Assembly (NCBI GenBank): GCA_902621165.1
Contig: CACNKX010000001.1
Location: forward strand, 339,071 to 403,070
Length of the DNA: 64,000 bases
DNA from: an uncultured Alphaproteobacteria bacterium
GTDB lineage: Bacteria; Pseudomonadota; Alphaproteobacteria; HIMB59; GCA-002718135
Direction of reading: 5' to 3'
Positions 19,686 to 29,542 of the stretch are shown in pieces (the stretch's first letter is position 1; each line of letters starts with the position of its first letter). A model generated the notes under the pieces. It saw nothing but the letters and a program-made list of their open reading frames with translations. It did not search any database and was not told the DNA's origin. The translations under genes and the position numbers were made by a program.

Positions 19686-19958
19686 TTATTTTCTCTTATC
19701 TAATTCTTTATGAATTTCATTCATGGTAATTTTTTTTGACTTTAGCAAAACTAAAAAATGATAGATTACATCAACAGCTTCTTCTATTGTTCTTTTTTTT
19801 GATCCTTTTAAAAAATCTATAATTAATTCTGATGCTTCTTCTCCAAATTTTTGTGCTACTTTTTTTTGACCTGATTTCAACAAATTATTTGTATAAGATT
19901 TTTTTTTATTTGTTTTTACTCTATCGTTAATTATCTCATATAATTCTTCAATTTTCAT
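19686..19958 (-). CDS. hisE: phosphoribosyl-ATP pyrophosphatase
   Basis: A 90-residue all-alpha MazG-like enzyme, second step of histidine synthesis. Motifs: KSYTNNLLKSGQKKVAQKFGEEASELI and EEAVDVIYHFLVLL carry the metal-binding Glu/Asp residues. It is a stand-alone HisE; the HisI cyclohydrolase partner is not in the window. Four bases after hisF. Confidence 0.94.
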   Translation of the reverse strand: MKIEELYEIINDRVKTNKKKSYTNNLLKSGQKKVAQKFGEEASELIIDFLKGSKKRTIEEAVDVIYHFLVLLKSKKITMNEIHKELDKRK

Positions 19959-19962
19959 AAAC

Positions 19963-20718
19963 TTAATCTCTAATATTAATATTTTTTTCTTTTAAGTATT
20001 TTTTTACTTCTTTAATGCTAATTTCGTTAAAATGAAAGACTGAGGCTGCCAATAATGCGTCTGCCTTACCCTTCGCAACACCATCGTAAAAGTGATCTAA
20101 ACTACCAACTCCTCCGCTTGCTATTAGAGGTATTTTTAAGAATTCGGATACCTTACTTAATAATTCGTTGTCAAAACCAGATTTTGTACCATCTTTGTCC
20201 ATTGATGTTAAAAGTATTTCTCCAGCTCCAAGATTTTGTACTTTTTCAATCCAATTTAAAGCAAGTAAATTTGTTTTTTTCGTTCCTCCATGAGAATAAA
20301 CAAACCAGTCATTATTATGTTTTTTTGCATCAACAGCTACAACTATACATTGATTTCCAAAATATTCTGAAGCTTCTTTTATTATATTTGGATCTTTAAT
20401 TGCTGCAGAATTTATAGATACTTTATCAGCACCAGCTTTCAATAAAACCTGAATATTTTCTATAGATGAAATTCCCCCACCAACGGTTAGTGGAATAAAA
20501 ACTTCATTGGCAGTCTTTTTTACTACATTCACCATAGTATCTCTATTTTCAAGTGATGCACTAATATCTAAAAAACATATTTCATCAGCACCATTTTCAG
20601 AGTAATGCTTAGCTTGCTCGACAGGATCTCCTGCATCAATTAAATTTAAAAAGTTAATTCCTTTAACAACTCTTCCGTTTTTAACATCTAGACATGGAAT
20701 AATTCTTTTTTTTACCAT
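19963..20718 (-). CDS. hisF: imidazole glycerol phosphate synthase, cyclase subunit
   Basis: A 251-residue TIM barrel that with HisH turns PRFAR plus ammonia into IGP and AICAR. Catalytic Asp D11 in [16 protein letters not shown]; the second half has VAVDAKK (second catalytic Asp) and LIASGGVGS. Adjacent to hisA (one base gap) and hisE. hisH is separated from it by hisA and a GNAT gene. Confidence 0.97.
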   Translation of the reverse strand: MVKKRIIPCLDVKNGRVVKGINFLNLIDAGDPVEQAKHYSENGADEICFLDISASLENRDTMVNVVKKTANEVFIPLTVGGGISSIENIQVLLKAGADKVSINSAAIKDPNIIKEASEYFGNQCIVVAVDAKKHNNDWFVYSHGGTKKTNLLALNWIEKVQNLGAGEILLTSMDKDGTKSGFDNELLSKVSEFLKIPLIASGGVGSLDHFYDGVAKGKADALLAASVFHFNEISIKEVKKYLKEKNINIRD

Positions 20719-20719
20719 T

Positions 20720-21460
20720 TTAATCTAGAATTTTTTGTGCCTCTATTAAATCAATTTTCCCCTCATAAAATGATTTACCTGAAATTACTCCTTCAATATT
20801 TTTAAAACTCAATTTTTTAATTTTTTCAAGATCAGAGTAATTTGTAAGACCGCCTGCAATAATAATTTGTTTACTAAATTGTTTTGATAAATTTATTTTA
20901 TTTACAAAATTATTTACGAAATCTAAATTTAAGCCTTTTAACATTCCGTCATTTTGAATGTCTGTTATGATATATCCTTTAATTTTTGAGTTTGAATAAA
21001 TATCAAGAATATCTTGTATCTTTTTTCCAGAATTTTCATCCCATCCTTTTATCATTATATTATCATTTAAAATATCTAGTGAGACGTATATTTTTTCAGG
21101 ATACTGATTACATAAAGTAAGGGTTTCTTCGGGTTTTTGAGCAGACATAGATCCAATAATTAAATTATTTATTCCAATTTCAAAATATTGTTTTGCTAAA
21201 TCTAAATTTCTTACTCCGCCTCCTAATTGTATTGGTATCTTAATTAATTTTCTTATTTTTTTTATTGTATCAAAATTAATATTAGGTCTTCCAAAGGCAG
21301 CATCTAGATCGATCAAGTGTAGTTTTTTACAACCAATTTCTTGAAAGTATAGTGCTTGTTTCTCTGGTATGTCATTGTATATAATGCTGGAATTGTCATT
21401 ACCTTTAGATAATCTAACACATTTATTATCTTTTAAATCAATGGCTGGTATAATTTGCAC
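20720..21460 (-). CDS. hisA: phosphoribosylformimino-AICAR ribotide isomerase
   Basis: A 246-residue TIM barrel isomerising ProFAR to PRFAR. N-terminal [18 protein letters not shown] contains catalytic D8; LGGGVRNL and [12 protein letters not shown] are the phosphate-binding loops. The start codon overlaps the GNAT gene stop by one base. Confidence 0.96.
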   Translation of the reverse strand: MQIIPAIDLKDNKCVRLSKGNDNSSIIYNDIPEKQALYFQEIGCKKLHLIDLDAAFGRPNINFDTIKKIRKLIKIPIQLGGGVRNLDLAKQYFEIGINNLIIGSMSAQKPEETLTLCNQYPEKIYVSLDILNDNIMIKGWDENSGKKIQDILDIYSNSKIKGYIITDIQNDGMLKGLNLDFVNNFVNKINLSKQFSKQIIIAGGLTNYSDLEKIKKLSFKNIEGVISGKSFYEGKIDLIEAQKILD

Positions 21461-22002
21461 TATATATTTTTATAATAATAATAACCCTTAATAAAGCTTC
21501 CGTTAATATAAGCATAATATGGGTTTTCACCCCACTTAGTATAATTTTTACTAGTAAAAAGTTTTATTGCAGCATCTTGTGTTTCCCTAACAGCTAACTG
21601 TAAAGATTTAATGTTGTCTTCTTTTGCAATTAACTCAGTGTGATCAATCATTGTTTTTGCCAAACCATAACCTCTTGCCCAAGGGGCAACAAATTGTCTT
21701 CTAATGCGCGCAATGTTTTTTCTTGATTCAATATTTGGGGCCTCATAAGCTAGTTGAAGGGTTCCAGCTATAACACCGTTAAGCCTACCAACAATGAGTT
21801 TGATATATTTATCATCTGTTCTTTTAGTCCAATAATCTATTAAAATATCTCTCGTGGGAACTCTTAACCAACCAAACCCTCCTCCGGCTTTAATTGCTTG
21901 TTCTGTGATATTACAAAGATCTGCCAAATCTACTTCTGTTAGTGTTTCAATATTATCAACTGAAATATTAATTTTTTCTTTTAGCTGTGTAGACATGTTC
22001 AT
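21460..22002 (-). CDS. GNAT-family N-acetyltransferase within the his operon
   Basis: A 180-residue protein whose central part reads IARIRRQFVAPWARGYGLAKTMIDHTE, the acetyl-CoA-binding loop (R/Q-x-x-G-x-G/A pattern) of GNAT enzymes, followed by AVRETQDAAIKLFTSKNYTKWGENPYYA. It lies between hisH (4-base overlap) and hisA (1-base overlap), so it is part of the operon. It is not a known histidine enzyme; target unknown. Confidence 0.85.
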   Translation of the reverse strand: MNMSTQLKEKINISVDNIETLTEVDLADLCNITEQAIKAGGGFGWLRVPTRDILIDYWTKRTDDKYIKLIVGRLNGVIAGTLQLAYEAPNIESRKNIARIRRQFVAPWARGYGLAKTMIDHTELIAKEDNIKSLQLAVRETQDAAIKLFTSKNYTKWGENPYYAYINGSFIKGYYYYKNI

Positions 22003-22628
22003 ACTCCAATAAATTCTTTTAGTAAGTTTAATCCTTGGGAGGAACTTTTTTCAGGATGAAACTGCACGCCATATATATTTTCTTTTCCAACTATTGAAGC
22101 AAAATTTGTTCCGTACTTAGTTTCTGCCAAAATATTGTCTTTATTGGCACAATCAAAATAATACGAGTGAACGAAGTAATAGTCATTTTTATTTGAGATT
22201 AAGTTGTTGTATTTTGAATCTGTTGGTATTGCCAAGTTCCATCCCATATGAGGAAGTTTTAAACTATCTCCTGGCAACAATTTAATTTGACCATCTATCC
22301 AACCTAAACCTTTATGAATTCCATTTTCTTCACTTATCTTGGCTAACATTTGCATACCAACGCATATCCCTAAAAATGGTTTCTTTTTTATTAATGCAAA
22401 CTCAGAAAGCTCATCAATCAAGCCGTCGGTTTTTTTTAAACCATTCATGCATGTAGAAAAGGCTCCTTGACCAGGTAAAACGATATGAGTAGAGTTTTTT
22501 ACGTCATTTATTTTTTTTGAAATTAAAACATCAACCTCAATATTGTTATCTTTTGCTATTTTAACAAAAGATTTTTGTGCTGACAAAACATTGCCTGAGC
22601 CGTAATCGACAATAGTGATCTTTTTCAT
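21999..22628 (-). CDS. hisH: imidazole glycerol phosphate synthase, glutaminase subunit
   Basis: A 209-residue class I glutamine amidotransferase that feeds ammonia to HisF. Nucleophile C89 in FLGICVGMQML, and the His-Glu pair in GVQFHPEKSS. N-terminal VDYGSGNVLS and the oxyanion region LPGQGAF are normal. Seven bases after hisB. Confidence 0.97.
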   Translation of the reverse strand: MKKITIVDYGSGNVLSAQKSFVKIAKDNNIEVDVLISKKINDVKNSTHIVLPGQGAFSTCMNGLKKTDGLIDELSEFALIKKKPFLGICVGMQMLAKISEENGIHKGLGWIDGQIKLLPGDSLKLPHMGWNLAIPTDSKYNNLISNKNDYYFVHSYYFDCANKDNILAETKYGTNFASIVGKENIYGVQFHPEKSSSQGLNLLKEFIGV

Positions 22629-22634
22629 TAAAAA

Positions 22635-23222
22635 TTAAAGAGTACCTTTTGACGATGGTATGTTGTCTTTTCTTCTACTATCTATTTCAACTGCAAATCT
22701 TAAACTTTTGGCAAAGGCCTTAAAGCATGATTCAATGATATGATGATTGTTTTTTCCATACAAATTTTCAATGTGTAAATTACATTTTGATTCATTTGAA
22801 AAAGCTTTAAAAAATTCATGGAATAGTTCTGTATCCATTTCACCGATTTTTTTTAAACCAAGTTTTACATTCCACACAAGCTCGGGCCTTCCACTTAAAT
22901 CAATAACACATCTCGATAAGCATTCATCCATCGGAACATATGAAAAGCCATATCTATTAATTCCTTTTTTATTATCTAGTGCTTTATTTATAGCTAAAGC
23001 AATTGCGTAAGCTGTATCTTCGACTGAATGGTGCAGATCAACATTAGTGTCTCCTTCACATTTTAAATCTATATCTATCAAGCTGTGATGAGATAATAAT
23101 TCCAGCATATGATCAAAAAAACCAATTTGTGTTGAAATTTTAGATTGTCCAGCACCATCTAAATTAATTTCACAACTTATCTTGGTTTCTTTAGTGTTTC
23201 TCTCAACTATACCTTTTCGCAT
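22635..23222 (-). CDS. hisB: imidazoleglycerol-phosphate dehydratase
   Basis: A 195-residue monofunctional HisB (no phosphatase domain). Metal-binding motifs: [23 protein letters not shown] and the repeat-related [14 protein letters not shown], with SGRPELV. First gene of the local his operon; the 81-base gap before it also holds the divergent hslV promoter. Confidence 0.97.
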   Translation of the reverse strand: MRKGIVERNTKETKISCEINLDGAGQSKISTQIGFFDHMLELLSHHSLIDIDLKCEGDTNVDLHHSVEDTAYAIALAINKALDNKKGINRYGFSYVPMDECLSRCVIDLSGRPELVWNVKLGLKKIGEMDTELFHEFFKAFSNESKCNLHIENLYGKNNHHIIESCFKAFAKSLRFAVEIDSRRKDNIPSSKGTL

Positions 23223-23266
23223 TTTTGCCTAATATCAGTGAAATATGATTTATTCTAGGTAAATTA

Positions 23267-23294
23267 CTTGATAAAAATAATTAAATAGCCATCT
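23267..23294 (+). promoter_or_regulatory. sigma-32-like promoter of hslVU
   Basis: CTTGATA (23267-23273), 14-base spacer, GCCATCT (23288-23294). Same spacer length as the dnaK promoter. The expected start is about 23301, only a few bases before the hslV ATG at 23304, implying a nearly leaderless mRNA. Confidence 0.6.
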
Positions 23295-23303
23295 TATGAT
23301 TTA

Positions 23304-23852
23304 ATGAAAAAAAACATTATTAAATCAACAACTATTGTAGGAATTAGAAAAGATAATCTTGTCGTTATTGCGGGTGATGGTCAGGCCAGTCTTGGTAATA
23401 CCGTGATGAAATCAAATGTAAAAAAAATTAGAAGGCTTGGTGCTGATGAAACTGTTATATCTGGTTTTGCAGGATCTACTGCAGATGCATTTGCTTTATT
23501 TGAAAGATTAGAGGGAAAATTAGATCAATATAAAAACCAGCTTAAAAGAGCTTGTGTAGAATTAGCTAAAGATTGGAGAACAGATAGATATCTAAGAAGA
23601 TTAGAAGCAATGATGATCGTAGCTGATAGGGATGTAAGTTTGTTGTTGTCCGGTACTGGTGATGTAATTGAATCCGACGATGGAATACTTGCAATAGGTT
23701 CTGGGGGGCCATACGCAAATAGTGCTGCTAAAGCGTTGATGAAAAATACAAAAATGAATGCAAAAGAAATTGCTTTAGAATCACTTAATATAGCTGCAGA
23801 TATTTGTATTTATACAAACCATAATATTATTTCAGAAACTATTGAGCTGTAG
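23304..23852 (+). CDS. hslV: ATP-dependent protease HslV (ClpQ) peptidase subunit
   Basis: A 182-residue N-terminal-nucleophile protease. The catalytic threonine is T9 in [10 protein letters not shown], so an 8-residue propeptide must be removed, unlike the E. coli protein where Thr follows Met directly. The body has [26 protein letters not shown], near-identical to the family. Works with HslU as a proteasome-like complex. Promoter and context point to heat-shock control. Confidence 0.96.
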   Translation: MKKNIIKSTTIVGIRKDNLVVIAGDGQASLGNTVMKSNVKKIRRLGADETVISGFAGSTADAFALFERLEGKLDQYKNQLKRACVELAKDWRTDRYLRRLEAMMIVADRDVSLLLSGTGDVIESDDGILAIGSGGPYANSAAKALMKNTKMNAKEIALESLNIAADICIYTNHNIISETIEL

Positions 23853-23853
23853 A

Positions 23854-25167
23854 ATGGAATCTAGTTTTAGTCCAAGAGAAATTGTTTCAGAGTTAGATAA
23901 ATTTATCATAGGTCAGAACAAAGCAAAAAAAGCTGTTGCAGTTGCTTTAAGAAATAGATGGAGAAGAAAACAACTTGATGATTCTTTAAAAGAGGAAATA
24001 GTACCAAAAAATATTTTAATGGTTGGTCCAACAGGTTGTGGTAAAACTGAAATATCACGAAGACTTGCTAAGTTAGCAAACGCACCTTTTGTAAAGGTTG
24101 AGGCGACTAAATTTACAGAAGTTGGATATGTTGGGAGAGATGTTGAGCAAATTATAAGAGATCTTGTTGAAATAAGTATAACAAAAACAAAAATACAAAT
24201 GAGTCAAGAAGTGAAAGCAAAAGCAGAAAAAAATGCAGAAGAAAGAATTTTAGATGTGTTAGTTTCTAAAAGCTCAACACCAGCTACTCGAGATAATTTT
24301 AGGAAAAAACTAAGAACAGGTGAATTAAATGATAATGAGGTAGAAATTCCAGTTTCAGCTAATGCAAATTTAAGTTTACCAACTATGGACATACCTGGAA
24401 TGCCTGGTTCTCAAATGGGGATGATTAATTTAGGTGATGTGTTTGGAAAGGGTTTTGGTAATCAAAAGAAAATGAAAAAAATGAGTGTTAAAGATTCTCA
24501 TGCATATTTATTAAATGAGGAAACCGATAAACTTTTAGATAAAGATAAAATAAACTCAAGAGCATTGGATGATGTCGAGCAAAATGGAATTGTTTTTATA
24601 GATGAAATAGATAAAATTACCTCTAGAGCTGATAGAAGTGGTGCAGATGTTTCAAGAGAAGGTGTTCAAAGAGATTTGTTACCTCTTATAGAAGGAACTG
24701 CGGTTACTACGAAATATGGTGTTGTAAAAACAGATTATATTTTGTTTATTGCATCAGGAGCATTTCATTTGTCTAAACCCTCAGATATGTTACCGGAGCT
24801 TCAGGGTAGGTTACCTATAAGGGTTGAATTAGATAGCCTTAGTAAAAAAGACTTTAAGTTAATTCTAACCGAAACACAAAATAGCTTAATTAAACAATAT
24901 CAAGGACTTCTAGGAACAGAAAAGGTTTATTTAAAATTTGAGGAAAGTGGTATTGATACAATTGCTTCATTATCAACAGAAATTAATCAAAATGTTGAAA
25001 ATATAGGCGCAAGAAGGTTGCATACCGTGATGGAAAAACTTTTAGAAGAGGTAAGTTATACCGCTTCAGATATTGGGCCAACAGAAATTATAATAAATAA
25101 AGATTACGTTGAAAATAGTTTAGGAGAATTAATTAAAAGTCAGGACTTATCTAAATTTATACTATAA
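23854..25167 (+). CDS. hslU: ATP-dependent protease ATPase subunit HslU (ClpY)
   Basis: A 437-residue AAA+ unfoldase. I choose the ATG at 23854, one base after the hslV stop, over an in-frame TTG at 23842, because [21 protein letters not shown] matches the known N-terminus. Walker A GPTGCGKT (about 58-65), Walker [13 protein letters not shown]-domain from about 105 to 235, and a C-terminal tail ending DLSKFIL, close to the conserved HslV-activating tail. Confidence 0.97.
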   Translation: MESSFSPREIVSELDKFIIGQNKAKKAVAVALRNRWRRKQLDDSLKEEIVPKNILMVGPTGCGKTEISRRLAKLANAPFVKVEATKFTEVGYVGRDVEQIIRDLVEISITKTKIQMSQEVKAKAEKNAEERILDVLVSKSSTPATRDNFRKKLRTGELNDNEVEIPVSANANLSLPTMDIPGMPGSQMGMINLGDVFGKGFGNQKKMKKMSVKDSHAYLLNEETDKLLDKDKINSRALDDVEQNGIVFIDEIDKITSRADRSGADVSREGVQRDLLPLIEGTAVTTKYGVVKTDYILFIASGAFHLSKPSDMLPELQGRLPIRVELDSLSKKDFKLILTETQNSLIKQYQGLLGTEKVYLKFEESGIDTIASLSTEINQNVENIGARRLHTVMEKLLEEVSYTASDIGPTEIIINKDYVENSLGELIKSQDLSKFIL

Positions 25168-25192
25168 ATTTCTTTTATTAAAAAATTAATAA

Positions 25193-26548
25193 ATGAGTAT
25201 TTTAAAAAAGATAAGGTTTGAAGTAGTATTATTTCTTTTAATAACAACTTATACTTTTATTTCACTCGACCTAGACATAGGTATTAAAAATTTATTTGAA
25301 AGAATTAACTATAGCCCTGTTATTTCTACTTCATCATTGTATGGTAATATTTATTTAGAAAAATTTTTTATAAATATTACTGAGCTAGGAAATTCAGTTT
25401 GGTATTTTAGTTTTATAATATTTTCTTTAATTATCCTTTATACAAATCAAAAGCTAAACTTATATGAGATTAAAAATCATAATGAAAAAATAAATTTATT
25501 CATTTCTGCTTTTGTATATTTATTTGCTAATGGTTTGGCGACTCAAATCTTTAAACATATTATAGGCAGACCAAGACCAAACCACACTAATTTTGAGGAT
25601 GGCGTAACTTTTAATTTTTTTACATTTGAATCTGAATTTCACTCTTTTCCATCTGGTCACTCATCGACGATTTTTATGGTTTGTCTAATTTTATGTAGAT
25701 TGATGCCAAAAATAAAATATTTTTTATTTCTTTTTGCATTTATTATTGCATTAAGCAGAGTAGTTGTGAACGCTCATTTCTTTACTGATATTGTTGCTGG
25801 AATGATTTTAGCTTTCATGGTTTTCAAATTTTTAGATATTTTTTTTGACAAATATTATAAAAAATTTTTATTATCAGAAATTGATCTATTAAAAAACTCT
25901 CTGATTTTTAATTTTTTTATAGTTCTCTTTATCGCTTGTGTTTTTTTAACTGTGGGCCCAAGCTTAGACATATATATCTCGGGGCTATTTTTACGAGGTA
26001 CTCCTCAATTTTTATTACAGAGATTTGATTTTTTTTCTGTTTTATTTAGAGATATTTTATTACCATTAATTTTAATATATATTTTAGTCTTGCCAATACT
26101 TAGCAGGTACTTAAAAATAGAAAAAATATATTTTGGTTATAAATTTTCATTTAAGGAATTTGTTGGTATTTGGCTATCTCAGATTTTAGCTGTCGGAGTT
26201 ATTGTTAACTTTATTTTAAAAGGTTTGTGGGGAAGAGCAAGACCTGAAGATGTGATACAATATGGGGGGTCACAAATATTCACCCCTTGGTTTCATTTCA
26301 GCGATGCATGTATGAATAATTGTTCGTTTGTATCAGGAGATGCTGCTGTTGGCTTCTCATTTATAGCACTTTATTTCGTTACAAGAAATAAAATGTTTTT
26401 TTATTTAAGTATTACAGCGGGTTGTTCAATGGGCTTAATTAGGATTCTAGCTGGTGCGCATTTTTTAAGTGATATTATATTTTCAGGATTAGTTGTATTA
26501 ATAATAAATTTTATTTTTTTCAAAATATATAAAAAATTTTATGAATAA
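25193..26548 (+). CDS. double PAP2 membrane phosphatase
   Basis: A 451-residue polytopic protein built of two PAP2 (phosphatidic acid phosphatase type 2) units. The first has all three motifs: K121 with RPRP 126-129, PSGH 153-156, and R189, H195, D199. The second has K343, RARP 348-351 and R417, H423, D427, but its PSGH is replaced by VSGD (380-383), so the acid histidine is missing. Acts on lipid phosphates or polyprenyl diphosphates in the family. Overlaps the GT39 gene by 8 bases, suggesting a shared job in envelope lipid or glycan remodelling. Confidence 0.85.
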   Translation: MSILKKIRFEVVLFLLITTYTFISLDLDIGIKNLFERINYSPVISTSSLYGNIYLEKFFINITELGNSVWYFSFIIFSLIILYTNQKLNLYEIKNHNEKINLFISAFVYLFANGLATQIFKHIIGRPRPNHTNFEDGVTFNFFTFESEFHSFPSGHSSTIFMVCLILCRLMPKIKYFLFLFAFIIALSRVVVNAHFFTDIVAGMILAFMVFKFLDIFFDKYYKKFLLSEIDLLKNSLIFNFFIVLFIACVFLTVGPSLDIYISGLFLRGTPQFLLQRFDFFSVLFRDILLPLILIYILVLPILSRYLKIEKIYFGYKFSFKEFVGIWLSQILAVGVIVNFILKGLWGRARPEDVIQYGGSQIFTPWFHFSDACMNNCSFVSGDAAVGFSFIALYFVTRNKMFFYLSITAGCSMGLIRILAGAHFLSDIIFSGLVVLIINFIFFKIYKKFYE

Positions 26549-27929
26549 GAATTTTATTCTTTTTTTTATAATTTTAGTTTTGTTAACAATTAAAGTAGTT
26601 TCAATAAAATTTACAAATTTTAATATGTTTGGAGATGAGGCTCAATATTGGTTGTGGTCTAAGGAATTAGATTTTGGTTATTTTTCTAAACCTCCATTCC
26701 TTGCTTGGGCAATTAGGTTTTATAGTGAGATATTACAAGATAGCTTCTTTTATTTAAAATTATTCCCCTCCATAGTATATTTTTTAATTGCCTGGGGTGT
26801 TTACACTCTTTTTAAAAATGTAGGTTTAAAAAACGAAAATGCTCTTGTTGGTTCTTTAACTTTTTTATTTATACCTGCTGTATCTTTTTCGTCATTTATA
26901 ATTAGCACAGATTTGTTTTTATTACTTTTTTGGACTCTTTCGCTTAATGAATTAATTAAAATAGTAAAATACCAAAAAATTACTAATTTTATTTTTCTAG
27001 GTATTTTCCTGGGTCTTGGAATTTTGTCAAAATATGCAGCAATTTATTTTGTTCTTTGTTTTTTTATTTTAATAATAATAGATAAAAATTTTAGAAAAAT
27101 TTTTCTTGATAACTACATTAAGTTTTTTTTAAGCTTTCTGTGCTTTATAGTTATTTTACTGCCTAATTTGATTTGGAATGTAAATAACAACTGGGTAACA
27201 TTACAGCACACTTCAGACAATGCGAATTTTGAAAATATTCAATTAAGCATAATAAGAGGATTAGAGTTTTTAATAATTCAAACCTTTATGTTGGGACCAT
27301 TTATTGTTTTGGGTAGGTTCTTTGGGTTTAAGAAAAAGGAAGGTTTTCAAAATTTTTTTTTAATATTTTCACTCCCTATAATTTTGATTGTTCTCATAGA
27401 AGCAATAATTGTTAGGGCTAATGCAAATTGGGCTGCGCCAGCTTTAATTTCTCTATATATGTATCTGTATATTGGTTTAACTAATTTTTATTTAAGAGTT
27501 TTTAATTATTTATTTAATTTTGTTTTTTGCTGTATTTTTTTTATAATGATTGGCATTAATTACCCCTCAAATATGTTTAACAGAATAAGCGGGTTAAAAG
27601 ATTATGCTGAAGATATATATGAAAACGCATCAAATCTCTCAAAAAAAAATATGGTAATTTCAGATCGTCTTTTATTTTCAAGCTTGAATTATGAGCTTAG
27701 GAAGAAAAATATAAAATTTTTTATGCCCCACAAGGAAGGGGCTGAGATAACTAATCACTTTAAAATTAGTCACCCATTAGATGAAAGCATGGATAATAAT
27801 TTTATATTTATTGGATCTTTGTCAGATATAAATTATTTAGAAAAAGATTATAAGTTAATAAAAAAAGATTCGCCTAATCAGATTTTTACAAAAAGAAGAC
27901 TTGATGTTTATGAGGTTATATTTAAATAA
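26541..27929 (+). CDS. GT39/ArnT-like membrane glycosyltransferase
   Basis: A 462-residue protein with about ten hydrophobic segments. The first periplasmic loop has GDEAQYWLWS (D32-E33) and LDFGYFSKPPFLAW, the acidic and KPP signatures of PMT_2/GT39 enzymes that use polyprenyl-phosphate sugars. Neighbouring PAP2 protein and an exported DUF3108 protein form one overlapping cluster. Acceptor (lipid A or another glycan) is not known. Confidence 0.85.
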   Translation: MNKNFILFFIILVLLTIKVVSIKFTNFNMFGDEAQYWLWSKELDFGYFSKPPFLAWAIRFYSEILQDSFFYLKLFPSIVYFLIAWGVYTLFKNVGLKNENALVGSLTFLFIPAVSFSSFIISTDLFLLLFWTLSLNELIKIVKYQKITNFIFLGIFLGLGILSKYAAIYFVLCFFILIIIDKNFRKIFLDNYIKFFLSFLCFIVILLPNLIWNVNNNWVTLQHTSDNANFENIQLSIIRGLEFLIIQTFMLGPFIVLGRFFGFKKKEGFQNFFLIFSLPIILIVLIEAIIVRANANWAAPALISLYMYLYIGLTNFYLRVFNYLFNFVFCCIFFIMIGINYPSNMFNRISGLKDYAEDIYENASNLSKKNMVISDRLLFSSLNYELRKKNIKFFMPHKEGAEITNHFKISHPLDESMDNNFIFIGSLSDINYLEKDYKLIKKDSPNQIFTKRRLDVYEVIFK

Positions 27930-28575
27930 ATTTCTTGCGATTGTTGTTATATTAATAACTAACACATTATATGCAAATAGTTTTGTGGTAGAATATAAAG
28001 TTAGTACAGCTGGAATTAAAATTGGTAATTTTAGTTGGTCTTTAAATATTGATAATAATTTTTATAAAACAGAAATTGATTTGAAAAACTCTGGAATTTT
28101 TTCACCACTTTATAAGTTTGAGGGTAAATATCTTTCGTATGGTGTTATTGAAGACAAAATATTTAAAACCAAAGAATATAAACAGTTTTGGACGACTAAG
28201 AAAAAAACAAAAATTGTTAAAATGTCATTTGATGATTATTTAATTGATTTAACACAAGAGCCAGTTGAAAAAGAGTTGGCAAGAGTAAACTTAGAGGGGT
28301 TATATTTATATTTTGACCCAATAACCTCTTTTATAAATATTTTAAATGGAGAAAATGAGGCAAAAACAATTGATGGGAGAAGAATTTATAGACTTGAAAA
28401 AAATGAAGGTGAGGGTGGAAGTATAAGTTTAAAAATTGAAGACTATGTAAATATTTGGGCTGATCATAAAAGAAATGATTTAAAAAAAATTGAATTTTAT
28501 ATTCGAGATGGTTTGCTTCCATATAAAATTCTCATTTATTTTAAAGAAAGGGTTTTTAGATTGGAAAGAATTTAA
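27901..28575 (+). CDS. exported DUF3108 protein
   Basis: A 224-residue protein with a signal peptide (to about residue 24, ending LYANS) and a beta-rich body (VEYKVSTAGIKIGNFSW, KFEGKYLSYG) that fits DUF3108. Its start lies 29 bases inside the GT39 gene. Several starts (M1, M2, M4) are possible. Function unknown; periplasmic. Shares a TTAA stop overlap (28572-28575) with the convergent Smr gene. Confidence 0.8.
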   Translation: MMFMRLYLNKFLAIVVILITNTLYANSFVVEYKVSTAGIKIGNFSWSLNIDNNFYKTEIDLKNSGIFSPLYKFEGKYLSYGVIEDKIFKTKEYKQFWTTKKKTKIVKMSFDDYLIDLTQEPVEKELARVNLEGLYLYFDPITSFINILNGENEAKTIDGRRIYRLEKNEGEGGSISLKIEDYVNIWADHKRNDLKKIEFYIRDGLLPYKILIYFKERVFRLERI

Positions 28576-29111
28576 AACTTTTTTTTTCTCAAATAAACAA
28601 AAATTGCTCCATCGCCACCATGTTCAAAACCTGCATCTTGATATGTTAAGATGTATTTCTTAAGATCGTCTTCGTTTATCCAGTTTATTATTGAGTTTTT
28701 TATCTTTCCATAGAAAAGTTTTTGGCTTTTGTCTTGCTCATTTTCAGTTTTTTTATGAACACCCTTTCCAGTAATAAAAAGTATGCATCTTTTATTCTTG
28801 TTATAATTTTTTTTCACTTCGGTTATAAATTTTTCATATGCTTCAACTAAATTGTACCCGTGAAGATCAATTCTTCTATCTATATTAATTTTTCCCCGCT
28901 TAAGTTCCTTGTTTACCTCACTAAATGATAGTTTAAATTCTGAGTTACTAACTTTATATTCATTTATTGTTTTTTTGTTGTAATTTTTAGTATTGGTTTT
29001 TTTATCTAATTTTACCTTTTTTTTATTAATTGTTTTCGTTTTAACTATTGGGGTGTCTTTTTTAAAAGGTTTTACACCCTTCATGTTTTTTAAAAAAAAA
29101 TCTTCTTCCAT
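28572..29111 (-). CDS. Smr-domain protein
   Basis: A 179-residue protein: a basic N-terminal tail (about 1-70, Lys/Asn rich) and a C-terminal Smr domain with IDLHGYNLVEAYEKF, CILFITGKGVHKK and HGGDGAIFVYLRK. Smr domains are nucleic-acid nicking or RNA endonuclease modules. Starts one base within the stop of the lysozyme gene (29111), so it is coupled to it. Confidence 0.88.
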   Translation of the reverse strand: MEEDFFLKNMKGVKPFKKDTPIVKTKTINKKKVKLDKKTNTKNYNKKTINEYKVSNSEFKLSFSEVNKELKRGKINIDRRIDLHGYNLVEAYEKFITEVKKNYNKNKRCILFITGKGVHKKTENEQDKSQKLFYGKIKNSIINWINEDDLKKYILTYQDAGFEHGGDGAIFVYLRKKKF

Positions 29112-29539
29112 TATTTTTTTGTGTAGTTTTTAATTAAATTCTTTACTCTTTCAGGTGTTTGCGAATACCACAAGCTGTCTAACATCTCTAGTGAGGCCAT
29201 GAATTTTTGTTTTTTATTTAGAAAATAAAGCATTTTTTTAAATTTTAAAACACCTTTTGCTCCAAGCTGAAACAGCATTTCTATTAATAATTCTTTCTCC
29301 AAGATTGTATGATGTTTTTTAAAAAATTTTTTTTTGTATTGTTCATGTGCTTTTTTAAAGTCTATTTCAAACAATTCTTCAAAATATTTTTTGTTATATT
29401 TTTTAATGTAATATTTGTTTTCTTTTTCTGTAATAAGATGACCATAGCCAATAGTATAAAAACCTAATTGATCTTGGTAAGGTTGATCAGAATAACCCTC
29501 GTTTTTTTTAATTCGTTCTTTGAGTTCTTTAAAAGACAA
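29111..29539 (-). CDS. GH24 (T4-type) lysozyme-like protein
   Basis: A 142-residue protein whose N-terminus copies the T4 lysozyme active site: E14, D23 and T29 in NEGYSDQPYQDQLGFYTIGYGHLI-like context have the same spacing as E11, D20, T26 of T4 lysozyme. No signal peptide is visible. It lies between the Tim44-like gene and the Smr gene, the slot where many Alphaproteobacteria carry the lytic transglycosylase MltA (established context from memory). Probably a housekeeping or captured phage peptidoglycan hydrolase; no other phage genes nearby. Confidence 0.82.
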   Translation of the reverse strand: MSFKELKERIKKNEGYSDQPYQDQLGFYTIGYGHLITEKENKYYIKKYNKKYFEELFEIDFKKAHEQYKKKFFKKHHTILEKELLIEMLFQLGAKGVLKFKKMLYFLNKKQKFMASLEMLDSLWYSQTPERVKNLIKNYTKK

Positions 29540-29542
29540 ATA

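Noticed and set aside
29111-29539. Prophage remnant
   Set aside because: Only the lysozyme is phage-like; neighbours are core genes in conserved order and there are no phage structural genes.
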